This document shows, piece after piece, positions 1 through 11,193 of a stretch of DNA of 64,000 nucleotides. The stretch lies in contig JANVCC010010406.1 in the NCBI GenBank assembly GCA_025345505.1, positions 10,727,063-10,791,062 on the forward strand. The letters are read 5' to 3'. Every line of letters starts with the position of its first letter. Position 1 is the stretch's first letter. The notes beneath the pieces were generated by a model. The model ran no database searches and was not told where the DNA came from. It saw nothing but the letters and a program-made list of their open reading frames with translations. Position numbers and translations under genes: made by a program. This DNA is from Todiramphus chloris collaris. Taxonomy: Eukaryota; Chordata; Aves; Coraciiformes; Alcedinidae.

Positions 1-80
1 GCCGCGGTCCCATCCCATGCGCGGCGCTGCGCCGCCCGCGGAGGCACAGGGACGTCCGCGCTCGCCCAGGAGCCGCTGCT
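1..80 (+). other. ENC1: ENC1 exon 1 (5' UTR), partial at window edge
   Basis: A GTAAGT splice donor begins at 81 inside the CpG island, preceded by GCCGCTGCT. It is the best match to a donor in the island, so I take 80 as the last exonic base. The exon is non-coding, because the ENC1 reading frame starts in the next exon. An ATG at 17 would open an upstream ORF. The exon's left boundary is not in the window. The alternative is a different donor further into the island; a cDNA would decide. Confidence 0.55.
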
Positions 81-560
81 GTAAGTCAGTGCCCGCCGAC
101 CTGTTGCGGTGGCGGCCGTGCTGGGGAGGCGGGTGTGCAGCGCGGGGGGCGGCCCCGTTTGCCGTGCTGGGAGACGGAGGTGCCTGCCTCACGCTGGGGC
201 CGGCGCCGCATGGGTCTGCGCTGCCTGCCGCTCGGGCTGGAGCCAGGCTGCTTCGCTGATCCCCGGCACAGCGGGAGCCGTGCTCTGCCCCGAGCGCAGG
301 CAGCGGGGACACTGGGTGTCCGGTGGGTAGACGTCCGCGGTAGCTGTTGTCTCCAGCGTGCGCTTATGCTCGGGAAGTGCCGGCTTCTGTTAGGAAGGCT
401 GCTAGCCGCCCCGGCGGGTCTCGGCTTCCTCCTCGGGGCCCCGGGAGGTCCGGAGCATCACTCAGCGACCGTGAGGCAGGGCAGGGGAACGAGAGACCGT
501 CTCGATGCTCCCGGAGCTGCTCGCGTCTCTGCTCTCTCCCTGCGGTGGTACGGGAACTTT
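1..560 (+). promoter_or_regulatory. ENC1: CpG island at the 5' end of ENC1
   Basis: The first half kilobase is strongly GC-rich and dense in CpG, with many GCGC, CCGC and GGCGG words. CpG falls sharply after about 560 and stays low for the rest of the window apart from short patches. Islands like this mark vertebrate promoters and first exons. It lies 4.2 kb upstream of the ENC1 coding exon on the same strand, so it most likely covers the 3' part of the ENC1 promoter, exon 1 and the start of intron 1. The transcription start itself is probably left of the window. A TATAAAGG word at 579-586 and a CACGTG E-box at 563-568 sit at the island edge and could serve a minor promoter, but nothing confirms this. 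Confidence 0.8.
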
Positions 561-3500
561 TGCACGTGGTTATTGCTCTATAAAGGAAACCAGATGCATT
601 TTAAATTCTCATACTGTTTCCTTATCAGGTTGAGGAGAAATTCAGCACGTGGTTTTTTTTTTTTTCAGAGATGGAGTACTTTAGGATGCAGTGAACTGGG
701 CGTGGGATTTACAGTTGGGTTTCTTTGTCTGCATGTGGTGAGCAGTAGTGCATTCCTAGGAGGAGTAGCGTGTTCTACTTTCCATCTCGCTGCAGGTCCT
801 AGGAAGCCACTGGGTTTGTGCTGGAGGACTACAGGTAGGGTCAGAGTTTGTCTCTTGCAAGAGGGTGATAGCATCGCTGCAGATCCAGCCGTTGAAAGCG
901 GTGTTAGTTAAATTAATGGGATGTTTAGCAGTTTTACTCTCTTTCAGCTGTTTGGCTGATTCTGAACAAAAATGCAGCCACCACCATGTAATTACAGAGT
1001 CGTATGAAAATTAGCCTACATAAGCGATGTGTCAGTATTTGAAAATACTTAATTTTTTACTTGATTTAGGCTAAGACCTTGCATGCTGCAGAACTGTGAA
1101 GAAGTAGGGCAGAGGGTCTGTTGTTCAGTATTAAAGTAGTGTTTACAACCGGGCTGCTGTGACAAGCAGCCTGTTGAAGTGTAATTATAAATCAAAGTCT
1201 TGGTTCAACCTCTGCTTCTTGATAAAATCAATATCTGTAATTTACTGACCACTTCTTTTCTTTTGCACACAAATATTATTATTTCTAAGGAGAAAAAAAA
1301 AAAAAAAAGAAAAAGCCTGAAGGAATTTGACTCAAATTATTTAAGAGGAAAATTTGCTCACTGACTGTAAATTACCTCCACTGAAGTATTTAAGGCTTGT
1401 ATAATTTCCAATACCAAACAGAGAAATTGAAGATGTCATTTATACATTTTAATGTTCTCGAAGATTGTGGACTGTGCTAATTGTCAGAAACTGCATAAGG
1501 GCATGTTCACAGAAAAAGTGCCTGTTAGTAAATTATGATAATTGCTTGAAAGGGTGTTTGTTCACCTAGACAATGTGTGGACTCAGCAACCACAGTGGAG
1601 GAAAAAGATATGAATAGATATGTATCTTTCTTCTGTTTGGGGAAGTATGCTAGCTTATCTTAAATGTGAATTGGCATACTTTGAATTCTTCTCAATGGAT
1701 GACAACGTGATGATAAAGGCAGTGTTGCTGGAACAGTTAAAGACCAGCATACGTGAGATCTTCAAGTGCTTCATGAGAAATGTCATTGTGCACTGAAAGA
1801 CCAGGGTGAAATGCTGAGTACCTTCTTCAGTCACTATTTGAGAGTGACTTCTTTTCTTTGAGAGGTGTTTGTTACTATGGCTGTGAGTGGGCTTGGATAA
1901 CAGCAGTGATCTGTTCCTCCCCTCTGCACATGGTCTGTAGCTTACTAGCCTCCAACATCTGTGCAACTGCAGGGTAGATTTTTTTTTTATGTTTGCCTCA
2001 ATTTTGCTGTGGTTATGGGCTCATCATTCTGAATGATGCTGAGTAAGTGGTGATTGTAGGAGTGCAGAGCCTGATAAAAGATCTCGCCCGTGTTTGTAGC
2101 CTCTGATGTGAACTTCACCTGCCCTGTTTCTGAATGCTGGGTGCATGATAAAAGGAAGTTTTTAGTATACTCTGAATTCTACCAGTATGTGGAGGGAAAG
2201 GAGAGAAACTGTGTTTCCACAGAGATCCTGATGTGCCTAGATTGTGGTGTCTACACACTCATCTAACTGGGTTGGAGAGCAGGAGGTCAGTGAGCACCTT
2301 CAGGGCCTACTGACTATTGTCTCTGATCAATGGGAGTTTAGCTCCCATCCGGCTCCCTGCCGAGCAAATTGTGCAGTAGACCCTCAGTGTGAGGAAAGCC
2401 AGTTTATAGAGGTCCCGTGAATGTCCTGCACAGCATCATAATAGCATTTTAAATCTTAAAGTGACTGGAAAAGTTTAAAAAAAAAAAAATAAATTGCAGA
2501 AGGTGCTTTGCTTGTAAAGGGCTCACCTTCCCATCTGTGTCTCCAAACTACTAGTTTGAAATAGTGGTATTTCAAACCATGACCCATTCTGTAATCCTTC
2601 AGTTCCAGCACATTTCAACCTGTATATGGTCAGTATAATCTTTTTGGCAATAGATTAAGTGGGTAATTTTAGTCTGAGATTAGTGTTCAGGATCCTTGAA
2701 TGCTATCTGAGTCTTTATTTGCCAGACAATACAATTGCATTGAAGATAATTCAGTCTTCCTTATAGAAGAATTTGTGTTGTGAAAAGATACCAGCCTCCT
2801 TAAGTTCTGTGCTTAGTGCATTTAATAGGTTGGTCCAGGGAGCACTGGAAAAATATCTTTGCAAAATATTGCATGTCAGAATAAGACAGATACTCTGCCT
2901 TGTGCCTCTGATGAGGAGGACTTTGGCTTGAGTACTGTATATTGAGCTGTGTTGCTTGTTCTTTTCAATCCTGGTTAAGTTTCATAAGGGAATTCATGTT
3001 TCATATTAAAGGAAATGGGTTTTCTATGGTAGAGTCTCTCTTTGTTCCTTGATTGATCTTGGACTGAGGTGCTTTTTTTGCTGTGACTGAAGGGAAAGGT
3101 GTATCACAAACTTCCTGTTGCGTGTGACAAATCAATTATTCTGTACATTAGCACAACTAGCAAGGAGGATGGTACTGGCTATGCTGCAGTTAATCTGTAG
3201 GTATTGTATATTCCATATACACAGGTTGCTTGTTCTGAAATGGAGTCTGCTGCCCAAATTATATGATTTTGGCCTTGTTTAAGGTTCTGGTCATAATGAA
3301 TCTAGAATAATGCATGCATTTATTTAAAATTACTTATTTTGAGGGTCATAAAATGCTTGTGTCATCTTGAAGCATGAAATATGGGAATAGATTTGTACAG
3401 TTCTGCACTGCTTAAGCATACTCAGGAATAGGAGACTGTTCAAATCTGTGAGGGAGAGAAGTATATTCACATTAAAAACCTCCTTAAGTGGCCCCAGGTC

Positions 3501-4782
3501 ATGCACTAACTTGGAGCACTGGGCACTTCTCAGGTAGGCTTTTGCCCTATTCCTTAGTTGAAGGTGCAGTAAAAGGGAATGTAGGCATGCAAGCATCATA
3601 GTAATTAGGGAAGTGTGGTTCTCCTATTTCTCTAAGCTTCCTCTGCAGTTTGCAGAGAGAGAAGTGAGATTGTTACAGTCACAGCCACAGATTGCACTGG
3701 GCTCTGTACGCTTCATTTTCTGTTACCTGCACTGTAGCTTTTTGTCCATAAGCTTTATACGGTGTACCTCCATACTGTACTGGCAACCACCAGCGTTCCT
3801 CCCTTTCCTTATACTCCATATTGTTTTGGCTTGAATCTTAATTAAATTTGGAAACTTGGTACTGTAATCATATAGAGACCTGCATACCATGGCCAGTAAT
3901 AGTAAGGGTCACCTCCAGAGACTGAACAACCTTAGGTTTTTTTAGGAATAGGGTAGGATAGGGTAGCATGTCTTCTGTTCTCATGCTGCCTCCAAACCTC
4001 AGAATGAACCAATGTCTTTGCTCTGAGTACCTGACTCTCAACACAGCTTCAGAGGCGATGCCTTAGTGACTTCAGCTGATAGTCAAAACACATTTTTCTG
4101 CTGGCTCTGGCTGTGTATATCTTGTAATGCTATAGCAGGCGGCTGCTGGCAGAGTTCAAGATGTAATCTCTAAAATTGACTCTTCATACTCTTTTTTTTT
4201 TTTTTAACAGTTTTGCCAATCTAAATTTATTATTATTGCTAGTTATTTATTTTGAAGTTTCCTTTTTTAATTTTCTGCTGTTGCATATGGAATCATCACG
4301 CCAAAGGGAAGCTTCCTAATGGGATTAGAGGGTTTTTGTTTCACATGCAGCTTTTGACATTCCTTAGGTATTCTGCCTGGTAGCTCTTCCTGCTATGATT
4401 CAGTACAGGAGAATGTTTCAAGCATGTGCATGTGTATGTATGTAATGAATCAGCTGGTCCAGGTTGGGGAATGGTGAGAAAATCGGTCCTGATTCCTTTT
4501 CTTTCTCCTCCAACTTGCTTGCTGTTTTGCTATGGAAGTTGGAGATCAGGTTTCCCAAGATAAACCTGCTCTTGGGCAACAAATTTAGCGTATGTCATTT
4601 ATGAAACTCATCTTACAAAAAAATAAACACATGCCAAAGGTAGATGCAATTCTGTCTACTCATCTATAAATGAAGGCTTTTTTTGCCACCTTGTAGGAAA
4701 TAATTGATACACTTTTTTGTAAGTAAAAAATAATAAGTTTAACTGTCTCATTAATCTTAACAATTTTTTTCTTTGTTTAAAG
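81..4782 (+). other. ENC1: ENC1 intron 1
   Basis: The interval runs from the GTAAGT donor at 81 to the AG at 4781-4782, which follows a T-rich tract with the sequence TTTTTTTCTTTGTTTAAAG. After the CpG-rich first 560 bases the intron is AT-rich unique sequence, with A or T runs near 1293-1308, 2476-2489 and 4192-4205. I see no mobile element and no coding ORF in it; the open frames at 1.6-2.0 and 3.3-3.8 kb lack any protein-like composition. Decoy acceptors (pyrimidine tract plus CAG) lie near 667 and 4210. Confidence 0.6.
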
Positions 4783-6595
4783 GTGTGAAACAAAATGTCA
4801 GTCAGCATGCACGAAAATCGCAAATCTAGGGCCAGTACTGGCTCCATAAACATATACTTGTTCCACAAGTCATCCTATGCTGATAGTGTCCTTACTCATC
4901 TGAACCTTCTGCGTCAGCAGCGTCTCTTTACAGATGTACTTCTCCATGCTGGGAACAGGTCATTCCCCTGCCACAGAGCTGTTCTCGCTGCGTGTAGCCG
5001 CTATTTCGAAGCAATGTTCAGCGGAGGACTCAAAGAGAGCCAGGACAGTGAAGTCAACTTTCATAATTCGATTCACCCAGAAGTCTTGGAGCTCCTTCTG
5101 GACTATGCATATTCCTCCAGGGTTATCATCAATGAGGAGAATGCAGAGTCGCTGCTGGAGGCCGGTGACATGCTGGAGTTTCAGGACATTCGAGATGCTT
5201 GTGCAGAATTTCTGGAGAAAAACCTTCATCCCACCAACTGTCTTGGCATGCTGCTGCTGTCAGATGCTCACCAGTGCACCAAACTGTACGAACTCTCTTG
5301 GAGGATGTGTCTTGGCAACTTCCAGAGTATCAGTAAAAGCGAAGACTTCCTCCAGCTGCCAAAAGACATGGTAGTGCAGCTCCTTTCCAGTGAAGAATTA
5401 GAAACCGAAGATGAAAGGCTGGTGTATGAATCAGCTATGAACTGGGTCAACTATGACCTGAGTAAGCGTCACTGTTATCTGCCTGAGCTATTGCAAACGG
5501 TGAGACTGGCCCTCTTGCCAGCCATATATCTTATGGAGAACGTGGCCATGGAAGAACTTATCACCAAGCAAAGGAAAAGCAAAGAGATTGTGGAAGAATC
5601 AATAAGATGTAAGTTAAAGATCTTACAGAATGATGGAGTGGTCACTAGTTTGTGTGCCAGACCCCGTAAAACTGGCCACTCACTTTTTCTTTTGGGGGGC
5701 CAGACGTTTATGTGTGACAAGCTGTACCTGGTGGACCAAAAGGCAAAGGAGATCATTCCAAAGGCTGACATACCAAGTCCACGGAAGGAGTTCAGTGCGT
5801 GTGCTATAGGATGCAAAGTGTATATCACCGGGGGACGAGGGTCAGAAAACGGAGTCTCCAAAGACGTGTGGGTGTATGACACACTTCACGAGGAGTGGTC
5901 GAAGGCTGCTCCCATGCTAGTAGCTAGGTTTGGGCATGGCTCTGCTGAACTTAAGCACTGTTTATATGTAGTAGGAGGACACACTGCAGCAACTGGTTGC
6001 CTTCCAGCTTCCCCTTCGGTATCCTTAAAGCAAGTAGAACAATACGACCCTGTGACCAACAAATGGACCATGGTTGCCCCACTGCGCGAGGGAGTAAGCA
6101 ATGCGGCTGTAGTCAGTGCAAAGCTTAAGCTGTTTGCTTTTGGAGGTACCAGCGTCAGCCACGACAAGCTGCCCAAAGTTCAGTGTTACGATCAGTGTGA
6201 AAACAGATGGACAGTACCAGCCACCTGCCCCCAGCCCTGGCGCTACACAGCTGCAGCTGTTCTGGGTAACCAGATTTTTATTATGGGTGGAGATACTGAA
6301 TTCTCTGCGTGCTCCGCTTATAAATTCAACAGTGAGGCATACCAGTGGACTAAGGTGGGAGATGTGACAGCTAAGAGAATGAGCTGCCATGCAGTGGCAT
6401 CTGGAAACAAGTTGTATGTCGTTGGAGGCTACTTTGGCATTCAGAGGTGCAAAACATTGGACTGCTACGATCCCACTTTAGATGTATGGAATAGCATAAC
6501 AACTGTGCCCTATTCTTTAATTCCCACGGCGTTTGTCAGCACATGGAAGCACCTCCCCTCATAATTGTGTGTATGTTGCAATTACAAATTATCAG
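4783..6595 (+). other. ENC1: ENC1 exon 2, carrying the whole CDS
   Basis: The left boundary is the acceptor AG at 4781-4782, leaving a 12-nt leader before the ATG at 4795. The right boundary is a textbook donor, ATCAG followed by GTAAGA, with the intron starting at 6596. The stop codon at 6562-6564 is therefore 31 nt upstream of the exon-exon junction, below the roughly 50-55 nt threshold at which a junction complex triggers nonsense-mediated decay. From memory, mammalian ENC1 likewise has its coding sequence in one exon of a three-exon gene. Confidence 0.75.
4795..6564 (+). CDS. ENC1: Ectoderm-neural cortex protein 1 (BTB-BACK-Kelch, KLHL37)
   Basis: This intact 589-residue frame matches vertebrate ENC1 in length and, as far as I recall the family, nearly residue for residue. 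The order is: a short N-terminal segment with the LFHKSSYADS stretch; a BTB/POZ domain at about residues 36-145 (FTDVLLHAG, CHRAVLAACSRYFEAMF); a BACK domain at about 149-250; then six Kelch blades with Gly-Gly doublets at 301-302, 346-347, 394-395, 450-451, 498-499 and 544-545. ENC1 is an actin-associated protein of neurons and nuclear matrix. As a KLHL-family protein it is expected to dimerise through BTB and act as a substrate adaptor for CUL3 ubiquitin ligases. The start is secure: A at -3, twelve bases after the acceptor, and the conserved MSVS start. There is no frameshift or missing blade. Paralogue KLHL25 is the nearest alternative, but the N terminus and kelch sequence fit ENC1. Confidence 0.98.
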   Translation: MSVSMHENRKSRASTGSINIYLFHKSSYADSVLTHLNLLRQQRLFTDVLLHAGNRSFPCHRAVLAACSRYFEAMFSGGLKESQDSEVNFHNSIHPEVLELLLDYAYSSRVIINEENAESLLEAGDMLEFQDIRDACAEFLEKNLHPTNCLGMLLLSDAHQCTKLYELSWRMCLGNFQSISKSEDFLQLPKDMVVQLLSSEELETEDERLVYESAMNWVNYDLSKRHCYLPELLQTVRLALLPAIYLMENVAMEELITKQRKSKEIVEESIRCKLKILQNDGVVTSLCARPRKTGHSLFLLGGQTFMCDKLYLVDQKAKEIIPKADIPSPRKEFSACAIGCKVYITGGRGSENGVSKDVWVYDTLHEEWSKAAPMLVARFGHGSAELKHCLYVVGGHTAATGCLPASPSVSLKQVEQYDPVTNKWTMVAPLREGVSNAAVVSAKLKLFAFGGTSVSHDKLPKVQCYDQCENRWTVPATCPQPWRYTAAAVLGNQIFIMGGDTEFSACSAYKFNSEAYQWTKVGDVTAKRMSCHAVASGNKLYVVGGYFGIQRCKTLDCYDPTLDVWNSITTVPYSLIPTAFVSTWKHLPS

Positions 6596-8766
6596 GTAAG
6601 AAATAACACCTTTGAATTCCACTGTAATAATGCTTTTCACAAAGCTTTTCAGCAGCAACCCTGAGGAGGGTGGGTATATTCAATCCAATTTTACAGTTGG
6701 AGCAACTGAGACAAACATTCATTCACAGGCTGTTTGCTGTAAACCAGGCACGACGCCTGTGATAAAGCCAGATGCTGGAAGTAGTTTGTCACATACCTTC
6801 ACCTGCTTCTCTTTATGGTGCCTTTTCCTGCAAGATTTAGATGTAAAGGACCATAATCTTTTGGAAATTTAATCCCACTCTGCTTTTAATTACTAAACAC
6901 ATGCTAAACAAGGGTTTGGTGCTTGTTTCCTGATGACAGAGGCTAGGTCATTCTGAATATCTGGTAACAATGCCCCAGAAGATACTGTAAATTCTGATCT
7001 GAAGCCTGGTAGTGACTTCACGTGGACTTCCAGGCAGACAGCATGCTTTCTCCATGCAGACAGCCTTTGGGGAAAACTTGCTGTATTATGAAAGGTGTTT
7101 TACAGGCACTTCAGGCCTTATTTTCCATCTCAAACCAGACAGCACGGTTGCACCTGCATGAACTAAGGTTGCATTTGCTCCATTGATATATTTTAAAGTA
7201 CAGATTTTTCTACAGAGTTATGGTCATATATGTTGGACTAGATATAGTGTCAGGAAGACATATAATTAGTATTGCTGGCTGAAATAATTACCAGTCTATA
7301 GTACACACACTCCAAAACAATTTAATTATACATAATGGGCCAAGCTCTTACCAGGTGCAACTTCAGCATTGTATCTTCTCACAAGCAAGCCTGAATTTGG
7401 CCTTTGCTGGCTTGGTTGTGAATTTCTGATTTTTAGGAGAAGGGGACAAAAGGTTCATAAAAAAAAAAAAACCAAACCACTACAAATCTGGGTGCCTCAC
7501 ACATATTGCAAATATTTTTCAAATCTGTTTTTTCATGCTATCTGCTAACTTACTTCAACTATTACTAATTTTTCCTTATTTTTATTTTTTCTGGAGTTAC
7601 ATCACTTAAAATAAGCCACTGACATTTTCCAGAACTATTAATCTGTGTATTTTGCAACAAATCTGGCAGACTCCCTATACTGTTGTGGTGTTCTTTTCCT
7701 CCACTCCCCTCTTGAGAATTTAGTACAGAATAACAGTTACCATCAGCCAATGAAACAAATATAGTGGCATGCTTAATCCTAAATAATCCATGCCCTGTGA
7801 GTGATAATTTCTTTTTGGATTTGAACAGGGTATACTCTAACCATGGTGGTTAGAAGGAACAAGGCAATTGAATACAGTTACAGTAATTAAATAAGCTCTG
7901 CATTTTCATCTAAGTTACCTCAAAGTCCAGACTGATGAAGGCTCTTCAGAAAATAGGAAGAACAGGTTGTATATAAAGACTTACCTAGATTCTTCTGCTT
8001 GTGGTAGGTCTTTTTCTCTAGTGTCTTGTGCCCCTGGAGACATTTTTCTGACTCCTGCAGTAAACATGAAACCCAAATGTCTTACGGAGCAGTGTAGATG
8101 GAAGTAGACACCTACAAATGTAGGGTAGTAAAGAAATGCCCTTCTCGGTGCTACACTGAGGATTCATTCTGTAGTTGTCTTTCACCTGACTGGGAATTTT
8201 CAGTAAAGAATACAAGGCTGGGCCTGTGCAAAGCAGAGCAGGTCAGCTTGGAAATATAGCATGATATTTGGGCACTGTTGTGACATCAGCTGCTCTTGTC
8301 TCAGGTGGTTGGTTGTCTTGAAGATACCACCCTCTCTCTTCTCCTTGCTTCGTTTTTCCAAGACTTACTCTTGGGAAGGGAGGCAAATCCTTGAGATTGA
8401 GCAGATCCTGGGTGCTGGGATTAATGGCACCCCTGACAGCCAGCAAATGGAAGACCTGATTTCTGTGCAGTGGCTTCCTCCCTGTCTGGGAATAGCATCT
8501 TGATGTCTTCAGTTAATTTCTATTATTACTGACTTTCAGCAGTCCTCAGTGTTATCAGAGCAGCCATATGGAATGCCCAGACTCAGGTCTGTGCCAAGAA
8601 AAATATTGACTTACTCTTCTGAGACTGAGACTTAATTGTTCTGAAGTTTACAGAATATGAGGGGGAGTGTTTTATTTTGAAAAAAAGAGTCCTCAGAATA
8701 TAACGGTGCAAAGAGCTTTCCTTTGCTCCAAAATATCTTGTTAAAAGGCCATTATTTTAGCTTCTT

Positions 8767-8812
8767 TAACACACAAGATAACTGGCTTAACTAACACACA
8801 AGATAAGTGGCT
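8767..8812. repeat. Imperfect 21-bp direct repeat, 25-bp period
   Basis: The word TAACACACAAGATAACTGGCT at 8767-8787 recurs at 8792-8812 with one mismatch. It is a small local duplication inside the proposed intron 2, with no obvious function. Confidence 0.85.
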
Positions 8813-10161
8813 GAATGCAGCCGTATACTGAAATCTCTCCAATACTGTGTGCTCATCCAGCAAGCAGGATTTTTTCCTACTGACTCCTGCTGCTTTGTCA
8901 GTGGGTGGGAGGGACAAAAAGGAAATTACTTCTGATTACCCTCTGTTTTCATGGCGCTGTGTGGCCCCAGTCTGACAGCTTTTAGGAAGACTTCAGTCTG
9001 CTTTGTCTCATTCTTCAGACCTGTGGCTTTTGAGTACATTGGGGGTTTCCCCTCCTCCTTCCATTTCAGAGTTTATAATTTTTTTGGTTTTGTTTTTGAA
9101 GTTCATCACATGACAGGGAACATTGTTTTGGCTTCAGTGTTGGTAGTCTGTTTCAGTGGGAAGAACAGGATGCTATGCTGAAGAACGTCTAGAAAAGACT
9201 AATCAACACTAAGTGCAGAGACCTTTTTTTAAGACATAACGAGGAGAGTGTGTTTCAAGCCCACAGTAGAAAAAAGGCTTGATGCTTTGAGCTGTTACGT
9301 AGGCTGCAGTGCTTCCTCTGAGTTTTCCCTGTTTTTCTCAGGCATCACAGCTTGAGAGAGGTGTGATATGTTCCAATGAACTGAGCGTTCACTAGAGCGG
9401 ATTTGCATTGTAATGATATAGGGTTTGCTTTCTAAAACTCTAGCAGTGCTGTCAGAAATGACTGTGATGAGCTGATGACGGTTTGGAAGCTGGCATTTTA
9501 ATACAGCTTCATAGTGAAAAAGCAAAGCACAGTCTCAGCATCCAAACGCTGATTTTCTCATTGAATAATCCATTTTTATGAAGGACTCTAGAATGGAATT
9601 GTTGATGCATGGTGCATTTCTGTATGAAAAGAAATGAGGCAGACTTCTGTTTGAATGAATAGTAGATATGTTTTAAGTACGGGGATTATATGCCCCTTTC
9701 TATATTGCGAATAAATTCAATTCAGAATTCTTCATGGTGAGCAGAGTCACTGGTGTGAGACACCTTCACCTCCCCTTCTGCTTTACGCCGATCAGGTTTG
9801 CTTTGGCCCAGGGATAGAAAAAAACCTCTGCACTTAAGTGTTCATGTGGGTTTTTCTGGAAAAGAAGTTGCACAAGGTTATGTTCACTTAAAACAAATCC
9901 ACAAAGCTCTAAGATTTGGGGGAAACATTGAAATGTTGAAGTACACAGGTTGCAGAGCCTATCACATTGAGTTGTATTGGGCTAGATGGGTTTAGGTTTC
10001 AAATGACTGACTTTATAGACAAAAAATTAAACTTTCTGTGGCCGGTAGGATGGTTTGCAGAACTAAGGCCAGTAGAATAATACAGGCAGATTCTCACCCT
10101 AAATGATTTTGTTCTTGTCTGGCTTTTTTATCAGTAGCTGGCTGTCACACAGGAACACTGA

Positions 10162-10189
10162 GGGGAGGTGGGGGGAACGGGAGGCAGGG
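10162..10189 (+). promoter_or_regulatory. G-quadruplex motif upstream of the 3' UTR acceptor
   Basis: Four G runs (10162-10165, 10170-10175, 10179-10181, 10187-10189) are separated by loops of 4, 3 and 5 bases, satisfying the canonical G3+N1-7 rule on the sense strand. It lies about 140 nt upstream of the proposed acceptor at 10329, so if folded in pre-mRNA it could influence use of that site. The motif is seen; any role is inference. Confidence 0.5.
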
Positions 10190-11031
10190 AAATCCATCAA
10201 CTGGATTGTATCTTAAGCCTGTTTTTTTTGTATGTTCTTTGACCTAACAAAAACCTTACAGTACATTGTCTCAGCAAAACCCTTTAAGTCTTTTCTCTCT
10301 CTTCTTCCCCCTCAACCCTCTGCTTTTAGTTTACTCCTTTATTTGGAGAAGAGCATTGGAACCTCAGATCTGGAGATACCATTTTGATGAAGAAAAATCA
10401 TTCAGCATCTCTTGAATTTGAAGAAAATCATCTGCACCTTGTAAATTACCTAATCTAGACATGAAGGAACGGGAAGAAAAATACCTGTCTTCGGTGATTC
10501 AGCACATGGTTTAAATATGAATGGTGGAATCTATGATCTGATCTTTGTGCTAGTAGTTGTGGATTAATGCAAATATTAAACAGTCCTTCAAAGAAGAAAA
10601 AGAAGAGACAGAACTTCTCTGAGCTGTGCAACGCACAGCACTTGATTTCCCTGGACTCTGCTGTTTGTATGTGAAATTTTAAATGGTTGTCACCTCTCTT
10701 TGTGATGGGTTGAAGTGCCAGCGCCAGCTGCAGGGGAAGAAGGCCAGGTCTGAAACAAAGAGATGCTGCTGTGAATGAAGATACAGCAGTATTGCTGCTG
10801 AACTCTGCTAAGCAGATTGTGCTTGTCCCACAGGCAGTGCCTACAGCATCCCTTAGATCCCGTGTTGCATTGTCCTGTGACTGACCTTCCACTTGATAAG
10901 GAACAGCCCAGTGGTGAAATGTTTTTGCAACTGTGGGGAACAAAAATTATATCCCCCGAATGCTCCTTGTTCCCTTTCCTCCTTGTATTTATAAGTAATT
11001 CAAACTGTCCCATTCCTGTTATGTTACTTGT

Positions 11032-11051
11032 TGTAGATACAGTTATTTATT
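11032..11051 (+). promoter_or_regulatory. ENC1: PUF-binding element next to an AU-rich nonamer
   Basis: TGTAGATA at 11032-11039 fits the Pumilio consensus UGUANAUA. Three bases later TTATTTATT at 11043-11051 is the minimal functional AU-rich nonamer. Both are on the transcribed strand of the proposed 3' UTR. Such pairs commonly recruit PUM and TTP/HuR-type proteins that control mRNA stability. Motifs are seen; binding is inferred. Confidence 0.5.
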
Positions 11052-11193
11052 GTTCAGTGCTTGCATGCTGAAACAATGCCTGCAATTGTCTTCATGTTGC
11101 AAGGGCTTGTGTGAATTGTTGTACGTTTTGCACATTTTGTGATTGCTGACTTGCTCTACTGCACAAAGAAAGAATAACTGTTGGGTAACAGTT

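Larger units (their letters stand above)
6596..10329 (+). other. ENC1: ENC1 intron 2, within the 3' UTR
   Basis: The proposed intron runs from the GTAAGA donor at 6596 to the AG at 10328-10329. That acceptor follows a roughly 40-base pyrimidine tract (TTTTCTCTCTCTTCTTCCCC and on) and has a CTAAC branch-point candidate at 10244-10248. The interior is AT-rich unique sequence with an A run near 7459-7471 and a short direct repeat at 8767-8812. I see no CR1. If the intron is retained, an AATAAA at 9710-9715 could end the transcript early. Confidence 0.6.

Noticed and set aside
640-670. T-run plus CAG resembling a splice acceptor near 667
   Set aside because: No matching internal exon with a donor and no coding potential. 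Poly-T tracts ending in CAG are common by chance; a similar decoy lies near 4210.
135-911. 258-codon open frame across the CpG island and into intron 1
   Set aside because: It owes its length to GC-rich sequence with few stops, crosses the best splice donor, and has low-complexity Arg/Gly/Ala then random composition. No domain is recognisable.
4960-6390. Open frames on the minus strand and other plus frames within the ENC1 CDS
   Set aside because: They are shadows of the ENC1 reading frame.
10455-11013. Minus-strand ORFs of 162 and 107 codons
   Set aside because: They lie opposite the proposed ENC1 3' UTR, contain homopolymer-encoded Phe runs and show no family signature.
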